7,733 nt of DNA, from assembly GCA_902489945.1 (NCBI GenBank), contig CABUBZ010000080.1, positions 1-7,733 on the forward strand, given 5' to 3'. A program made the translations under genes and the position numbers. The stretch's first letter is position 1; each line of letters begins with the position of its first letter. Source of the DNA: an uncultured Collinsella sp. (GTDB lineage: Bacteria > Actinomycetota > Coriobacteriia > Coriobacteriales > Coriobacteriaceae). Under the pieces are notes generated by a model. It saw only the letters and a list, made by a program, of their open reading frames with translations. It was not told where the DNA came from and ran no database searches. Shown piece after piece: positions 1 to 4,280 of this stretch.

Positions 1-2
1 AG

Positions 3-965
3 GCGCTTGCCGCCAAGCAGGAGCATTTTATGGGCATGCCGGTGAACCCCAACGAGAATATCGTAGTCACATGCGGCTCCACCGAGGCCATGATGGCCGC
101 CATGATGACGGTCACGAACCCCGGCGACAAAGTGGTCATTTTCTCGCCGTTCTACGAGAACTACGGCGCCGACACAATCCTTTCGGGTGCGGAGCCCATC
201 TACGTGCCGCTCAACCCGCCCACCTTCGACTTCGATCGCGAGGTCCTCGAAGCGGCCTTCCGCGACAACGACCCCAAGGCCATTGTCCTGTGCAACCCGT
301 CCAACCCCTGCGGCAAGGTCTTTACGCGCGAGGAGCTCACCTTTATCGCCGATCTGTGCAAAAAGTACGACGCCTACTGCATCACCGACGAGGTCTACGA
401 GCACATCGTCTACGCGCCCCACGAGCATGTCTATATGGCCACGCTGCCCGGCATGTTCGAGCGCACCATCAGCTGCAGCTCGCTTTCCAAGACCTACTCC
501 ATCACCGGCTGGCGACTGGGCTATACCATCGCCCCTGCCGAGATTACTGAGCGTATCAAGAAGGTCCACGACTTCCTGACCGTGGGCGCCGCCGCTCCCC
601 TGCAAGAGGCCGTCGTCACCGCCCTCAACTTCGACGACAGCTATTACCAGGAGGTCCTCGACCTCTACACCGCCAAGCGCGACCTATTCTGTCAGGGGCT
701 CGATAGCATCGGTCTTGAGCATAACGTGCCGCAGGGCGCCTACTACGTGATGATGGATATCTCGGAGTTTGGCTACGACAGCGACCTCGACTTCTGCGAG
801 GACCTCGCGTCCAAGGTGGGCGTGGGCGCCGTGCCCGGCTCAAGCTTCTTCCGTGAGCCCGTCAACCACCTCATCCGCTTCCACTTTGCCAAGCGAGACG
901 AAACGCTTAACGCCGCACTCGAAAACCTCAAGTCTCTGCGTGATAAAATCGAGCCGCGCGGGTAA
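3..965 (+). CDS. PLP-dependent class I aminotransferase, 5' end missing
   Basis: This is the C-terminal part of a fold-type I, pyridoxal-phosphate aminotransferase. About 320 residues are present, and the open frame runs off the left edge; the first ATG at 30 is internal, because codons 3-29 are open and fit the family. Numbering from that ATG, the landmarks are GSTEAM at 16-21 near the cofactor phosphate, the ring-stacking Tyr42 in FYENY, Asn92 in NPSNPCGK, Asp120 and Tyr123 in ITDEVYEHIVY, the Schiff-base Lys154 in SSLSKTYSITGWRLGY with Arg162, and the substrate-carboxylate Arg283 in LIRFHFAKRD. All key residues are present, so the enzyme should be active. The pattern is closest to the kynurenine/glutamine/methionine aminotransferase branch (I-gamma), a soluble cytosolic group. 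The amino donor cannot be told from sequence. A terminator follows 24 nt after the stop, so the gene ends its transcription unit. Confidence 0.93.
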   Translation, partial: ALAAKQEHFMGMPVNPNENIVVTCGSTEAMMAAMMTVTNPGDKVVIFSPFYENYGADTILSGAEPIYVPLNPPTFDFDREVLEAAFRDNDPKAIVLCNPSNPCGKVFTREELTFIADLCKKYDAYCITDEVYEHIVYAPHEHVYMATLPGMFERTISCSSLSKTYSITGWRLGYTIAPAEITERIKKVHDFLTVGAAAPLQEAVVTALNFDDSYYQEVLDLYTAKRDLFCQGLDSIGLEHNVPQGAYYVMMDISEFGYDSDLDFCEDLASKVGVGAVPGSSFFREPVNHLIRFHFAKRDETLNAALENLKSLRDKIEPRG

Positions 966-989
966 GGACGGCCAGTAACTAAAGGCACT

Positions 990-1031
990 AAAGAAACCTC
1001 GTGAACCCGTTGGGCCACGAGGTTTCTTTTT
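990..1031 (+). terminator. Intrinsic terminator after the aminotransferase gene
   Basis: A perfect 14-bp stem joins AAAGAAACCTCGTG (990-1003) to its complement at 1016-1029. The loop is 12 nt and contains a further CCC/GGG pairing. A T-run at 1027-1031 follows. The A-run on the left side means it could also act on the other strand, but no gene ends there from that direction. Confidence 0.9.
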
Positions 1032-1066
1032 ATAGCGACCTAATTTATTTTTTAGAGCGCTATACT
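1031..1066 (+). promoter_or_regulatory. Promoter region of the sugar kinase with an overlapping palindromic operator candidate
   Basis: TATACT at 1061-1066 is a good -10 hexamer 38 nt before the start codon. No convincing -35 hexamer sits 16-18 bp upstream (GACCTA/ACCTAA at 1037-1043), and the spacer is almost all A/T. The region is covered by an imperfect inverted repeat, TATAGCGACCTAA at 1031-1043 against TTAGAGCGCTATA at 1052-1064, matching at 11 of 13 positions around an 8-nt A/T centre. A poor -35 under a palindrome suggests regulated transcription. The promoter call itself is an inference. Confidence 0.5.
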
Positions 1067-1104
1067 TTAGAGAAGAAGCAACTCATCCCGGAGAGAGGAA
1101 TACT

Positions 1105-1995
1105 ATGGCAGAGCAGCAGCTTATCGGAGCGCTCGAGGCCGGCGGCACCAAGATGGTCTGCGCCACGGGCTATGCAGACGGCACGGTCCTGGAACGCGAG
1201 CAGATTGCGACCACGACCCCGCAGGAGACCGTTGAGGCCGTCAACGCATGGTTTGCCGACAAGGGCATCGCCGCGCTGGGCATCGGCGCCTTTGGCCCCA
1301 CCGCAGTCAACCCCGCCTCGCCCCAATACGGCAAGATCCTGGAGACGCCCAAAACGGGATGGCGTTACTTTGACCTGCTGGGCACCATCCAAAACGAGCT
1401 CAATATTCCCTGCGGCTACGACACCGACGTCAACGTCGCCTGCCTGGGCGAGGTCACCTTTGGTTGCGCCCAGGGCCTCACTGACGTGGTGTATCTGACC
1501 ATCGGTACCGGCGTGGGCGCCGGCGTGCTCTCGGGCGGTAAGCTCGTGCACGGCATGATGCATCCCGAGGCCGGCCACATCCTGGTCACTCGCGACCCGC
1601 GCGACACCATCGGAGAGCACAGTGGCTGCCCCTTCCACGACAACTGCCTCGAGGGCCTCATCGCCGGTCCCGGCGTTAAAAAGCGCTGGGGTGGAAAGAG
1701 CGCCGGAGAGATGGCCGATGACCCGGAGGCCATGGACCTGCTCGCCGGCTATCTGGCGCAGGCGCTCATGACCTACATCCTGTGCTACGCACCGCAGAAG
1801 ATCGTCATAGGTGGCGGCGTGGCCGACCACACCCCCATCGTGCCGCTCGCGCGCAAGAAGTGCGCCGAGATGCTCAACGGCTACATCGTCACGCCCGAGA
1901 TGGCCGACATCGATAGCTATATCGTCAACAACAGCCTCGAGGGCAAACAGGGCATTATGGGCTGCTTGGCCCTGGGCGCTCAGGCGCTTCAGTAG
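1105..1995 (+). CDS. ROK-family sugar kinase, probable fructokinase
   Basis: This cytosolic ATP-dependent hexose kinase has 296 residues, the usual length for the short fructokinase branch of the ROK family (YdhR/GmuE and ScrK-like). Visible motifs are the N-terminal phosphate-binding LEAGGTK (10-16), GIGAFGP (59-65), the catalytic Asp108 in DTDVNVA, the second nucleotide loop TIGTGVGAG (132-140), and the ROK zinc site formed by HPEAGH (His158) with Cys175, His178 and Cys181 in GCPFHDNC. A GGAGAGAGG ribosome site at 1090-1098 stands 6 nt before the ATG and supports this start. Fructose to fructose-6-phosphate is the most likely reaction. Glucose, mannose or another hexose cannot be excluded, since ROK specificity is hard to read from sequence. 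The gene is monocistronic, between terminators on both sides, and no transporter or hydrolase is adjacent to show the substrate. Confidence 0.9.
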   Translation: MAEQQLIGALEAGGTKMVCATGYADGTVLEREQIATTTPQETVEAVNAWFADKGIAALGIGAFGPTAVNPASPQYGKILETPKTGWRYFDLLGTIQNELNIPCGYDTDVNVACLGEVTFGCAQGLTDVVYLTIGTGVGAGVLSGGKLVHGMMHPEAGHILVTRDPRDTIGEHSGCPFHDNCLEGLIAGPGVKKRWGGKSAGEMADDPEAMDLLAGYLAQALMTYILCYAPQKIVIGGGVADHTPIVPLARKKCAEMLNGYIVTPEMADIDSYIVNNSLEGKQGIMGCLALGAQALQ

Positions 1996-2077
1996 CAGAC
2001 GCACCCACAGGGCGTGGCGCGCCCGGCAAATCCGACCTACGGAACGACGCCACCACGCCTCATATAAGCCCTCAAAT

Positions 2078-2124
2078 AAAAAAGGCCGCCTAGGACCAAA
2101 CAATACGTCCTAGGCGGCTTTTTT
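2078..2124. terminator. Bidirectional terminator between the convergent kinase and vanZ-like genes
   Basis: GCCGCCTAGGAC at 2085-2096 pairs perfectly with GTCCTAGGCGGC at 2107-2118 around a 10-nt loop. An A-run lies on the left (2078-2083) and a T-run on the right (2119-2124), so it ends transcripts from both directions. On the minus strand the stop codon and last four codons of the vanZ-like gene lie inside its 5' arm and A-run. The stretch 1996-2077 holds no gene, only a weak 7-bp inverted pair (2011-2017 with 2053-2059). Confidence 0.9.
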
Positions 2125-2559
2125 GGCGCGCATCAGCGGCCGTAAGAGATATCGGAGCACAACGCCCGTTGCCGCTCCACAGCAGTCGATCATCACATCG
2201 GTGATCATGCCGGCGCGTCCCGGCACAAAGAGCTGAATCGTCTCGTCGATCGAGGGAATCAGCAGCAGGAACACCGCCGTGGGCAGCAGCACGTCAAAGG
2301 TGCGCCGCCCCTCATAATCAAAGGCATGCGTTGCCAGGATGCCGAGCACCATATACTCGGTAAAATGCGCGCACTTGCGAACAACAAAGTTGGTCACCCA
2401 TGCATATGGAAGCCCCACGCCGTGCAGGAAACCGCGGATAGCTTCCATGACCGTTAGGCTCAGCGAGCCCGACCCCGAGCCGGGAACCAGCGAATTGCCC
2501 CAGATCAAGAGCGCCATCAGGCAGGTCACGACCGCCCATTTTCGATTGATCTTAACCAT
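2110..2559 (-). CDS. VanZ-like membrane protein
   Basis: This small integral membrane protein has 149 residues, the normal size for single-domain VanZ-like proteins. Hydrophobic segments lie near residues 8-22, 66-82, 88-104 and 121-140. The family signature is clear: Arg61, Lys62, His65, Glu68 and Tyr69 in RKCAHFTEY, then Asp105, Glu106, Gln109 and Arg115 in DETIQLFVPGR, then Asp121, Asp125 and Gly128 in the last helix. Enterococcal VanZ gives low-level teicoplanin resistance, but most chromosomal relatives have no known role, so resistance should not be assumed. The ATG lies 7 nt after the upstream gene's stop. A GGAGG at 2572-2576, inside the end of that gene, stands 12 nt away, which is rather far. 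The two genes are therefore probably co-transcribed and may be translationally coupled. The C-terminal codons for KKAA overlap the terminator. Confidence 0.88.
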   Translation of the reverse strand: MVKINRKWAVVTCLMALLIWGNSLVPGSGSGSLSLTVMEAIRGFLHGVGLPYAWVTNFVVRKCAHFTEYMVLGILATHAFDYEGRRTFDVLLPTAVFLLLIPSIDETIQLFVPGRAGMITDVMIDCCGAATGVVLRYLLRPLMRAKKAA

Positions 2560-2566
2560 GCAGAAG

Positions 2567-3967
2567 TTATGCCTCCGCGCGGAGCGGCGCGAAGCTGGCG
2601 GTACCGCCCTCGATAACGCTCAGATAGGCACGGCCCGTACGCTTGGCGGTAGAGGACTGCAGGCGCTCGATCTCTTCCTCGAGGATCTGATTGACGCGCT
2701 CGTGACGACGATTTTCCATAATGCCGGCGGCAATAGCCTCGGCTCGCTCGATGCTCTCGCGCGAGATACGGGCAGTATCCTCGGGGAACACAGCGCTGTG
2801 ACGGCCGACATACGCGGGGGCGGCAGGCTGAGGGGCAGCGACGGGAGCGGGGGCTGCAGCAGGAGCGGGCTCGTCGATCTCGTCCAGAATCGCGGTGGCG
2901 GCGGCCCACATGTCCTCGTGGCCCGAGTAATCGGCCATGGGGACATCAACCTCGAGCGAGGCGTCCGGAAGGTCGCCGGTGTCAATGCGATCTTGGGCAT
3001 CAATCGATGCGGTGATGGCTGCAGGCTCATCGAGGTCATCGAGATCGATGTCCGCGGCACCGGAGATGATAGGCATGCTGGCGAGGTTTGCGTTGTACGG
3101 CGCAGCCTCAGCCGCCTGCTGCTGGGCAGGAGCGCCCCAAAGCGAGCTTTCGGCGGCACGGCGGGCGGCAACGGCCTCCTCGTCCGCGGTCATGGCTTCA
3201 TCAACGTACGAATTATCGGCAGAAGCGTTCGCGTCCGCCGAGGTAGCGCCGTAGGCGTTATTGACTGCCGCGTTGGCAACGAGTGCCACGAAAGCCGCTG
3301 TGCTGCCCGCAGGGGCGGCCTGGGAGCCCGACACGGCGCGTGCCGCGGCGGCGATGTCATCGCGATTGAAGGAGCCGGTCTGCCCGCCGTTGGTGAGCTC
3401 GTCGATGGCGACTTGATAGACGTCGCGCGAGCGTGCAGGGTCGCAGCTAACCGGCGAATCGTCGTCGAGCATACTGTCGATCATGGACCAAGCCTCGGCC
3501 TCGTCCATAGCATCTGCGGCTCGAGCGATGGTAGGGACACCATCATCGACATGACGGCGCTGGAACGCACCAGTCAGGCCGGAAAGGAATGCCGAGGTAG
3601 ACTGCTCCGACTGAGCCTGAGAAGCAGAAGTCGCAGCGTAAGGAGTCGCATCCTGCTGCTGAGCTGGAATCGAGGCGGTCTTGAACTCGCTTTGATGCTG
3701 ATTGAGATTGGCGGCACCGCCCATGGCATCGGGCTGGAACAGACGCTCTTCACGCTGCGCACGATACTCGGAGATACCCAGCGAGGCGGCATAGATGCCC
3801 ACGCCCGCCACCGCGCCCACGGCGAAGGGAACCGCACCCGCCACGACCGTCTCGTTCACCGACGAAAACGGCAGCGTCGCGGCATACATAACCACGGGAG
3901 CGGCAAGGCCGATCCCGCACGAAAGTCCGGCAAGGACTGCTCGTTGTGTTGCATCAGAAGAAGCCAT
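2567..3967 (-). CDS. Unknown two-span membrane protein with a long Ala-rich disordered region
   Basis: I do not recognise a family. From the preferred ATG the protein has 466 residues. Two hydrophobic segments (about 11-33 and 40-63) form a membrane hairpin, followed by a basic-acidic SEYRAQREER stretch. Residues about 80-385 are low-complexity, rich in Ala, Asp, Glu, Ser and Gln. Within them are short, more ordered-looking pieces: 140-192 (ending DVYQVAIDELTNG), 303-315 (acidic, ISGAADIDLDDLDEP) and 351-366 (EDMWAAATAILDEIDE). An Ala/Pro linker at 367-385 precedes a charged, probably helical or coiled-coil tail (396-440) and a final segment with YLSVIEGG (448-455). The two N-terminal helices would anchor a long, mostly cytoplasmic arm. 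It has its own promoter and lies 7 nt before the vanZ-like gene, so the two may work together at the envelope. No enzyme motif is visible. A scaffold or envelope-associated role is only a guess. Confidence 0.8.
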   Translation of the reverse strand: MASSDATQRAVLAGLSCGIGLAAPVVMYAATLPFSSVNETVVAGAVPFAVGAVAGVGIYAASLGISEYRAQREERLFQPDAMGGAANLNQHQSEFKTASIPAQQQDATPYAATSASQAQSEQSTSAFLSGLTGAFQRRHVDDGVPTIARAADAMDEAEAWSMIDSMLDDDSPVSCDPARSRDVYQVAIDELTNGGQTGSFNRDDIAAAARAVSGSQAAPAGSTAAFVALVANAAVNNAYGATSADANASADNSYVDEAMTADEEAVAARRAAESSLWGAPAQQQAAEAAPYNANLASMPIISGAADIDLDDLDEPAAITASIDAQDRIDTGDLPDASLEVDVPMADYSGHEDMWAAATAILDEIDEPAPAAAPAPVAAPQPAAPAYVGRHSAVFPEDTARISRESIERAEAIAAGIMENRRHERVNQILEEEIERLQSSTAKRTGRAYLSVIEGGTASFAPLRAEA

Positions 3968-3970
3968 GAG

Positions 3971-3978
3971 CTCTCCCC
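3971..3978 (-). promoter_or_regulatory. Ribosome binding site that fixes the start of the unknown membrane protein
   Basis: On the minus strand GGGGAGAG precedes the ATG at 3967 with CTC between. A TTG at 3994 is in frame and would add nine residues (MGAGRWGEL). This strong Shine-Dalgarno lies downstream of that TTG, inside the extension, so the ATG at 3967 is the better start. Confidence 0.7.
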
Positions 3979-4103
3979 ATCTTCCAGCACCCAAATCGCA
4001 TCATTCAGTTGGCTGCGCGAGAGAAGATGAAGCGGGGCTATGCCCCAAAGCAACGGTATATGGTTCGTTTCATCTGCGTTTTCCGTCGCGAAGCTTAAAA
4101 GCT

Positions 4104-4132
4104 ATTATGCGAAACCGCCCTGCCGATTGCAA
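4104..4132 (-). promoter_or_regulatory. Sigma-70-type promoter for the unknown protein / vanZ-like operon
   Basis: Read on the minus strand, TTGCAA (4127-4132), a 17-bp spacer and CATAAT (4104-4109) form a good housekeeping promoter, with -10 matching 5 of 6. Transcription would begin near 4097 and leave a leader of about 130 nt. That leader contains a small GGGGC/GCCCC hairpin (4034-4046). A short inverted pair AGCTT/AAGCT at 4092-4103 lies at the presumed start point. The 313-base gap between the two genes holds this promoter, the leader and the rho terminator, with no further gene. Confidence 0.65.
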
Positions 4133-4210
4133 GCGACGATGTCGGATTGAAACGGGAAACCTGCTGCTCGTCGGTCTTACGGTCAAAAATAAGCGCGGAG
4201 CGGCGCTATG

Positions 4211-4243
4211 GAAAAGGGCCGAGGCTCAAAGCCCCGACCCTTT
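4211..4243 (-). terminator. Intrinsic terminator of rho
   Basis: The hairpin lies 37 nt after the rho stop. On the minus strand AAAGGG (4243-4238) leads into a 13-bp stem with a 5-nt loop (4226-4230) and a short U-tail (4215-4212). Two positions that are A/C mismatches on the plus strand become G-U pairs on the minus strand, so the folded form belongs to the rho transcript. The U-tract is short, so efficiency may be moderate. Confidence 0.75.
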
Positions 4244-4280
4244 ATCGCATTGATAACTATCGCTGCGCGTGGATGACAAC

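Noticed and set aside
2011..2059. GGCGTGG/CCACGCC stem after the kinase stop codon
   Set aside because: It is a 7-bp pairing with a 35-nt loop in GC-rich DNA, with no U-tract, and a far stronger terminator lies just beyond.
1060..2103. A 347-codon minus-strand frame opposite the sugar kinase
   Set aside because: The plus-strand kinase has every family motif. This frame crosses the terminator and promoter regions and resembles no family.
2110..2559. Reading the VanZ-like gene as a glycopeptide resistance determinant
   Set aside because: No vanA/B-type ligase, dehydrogenase or regulator is nearby, and chromosomal VanZ-like proteins are common without any resistance role.
3965..3994. TTG start at 3994 for the unknown membrane protein
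   Set aside because: The strong GGGGAGAG ribosome site lies inside the nine-residue extension and directly precedes the ATG at 3967.
2339..4030. A 563-codon open frame on the plus strand, antisense to the unknown protein and the vanZ-like gene
   Set aside because: It runs across two better-supported genes and their junction, has no ribosome site and a protein-unlike composition rich in Arg and Gly. The GC-rich codon pattern of the opposite strand explains its length.
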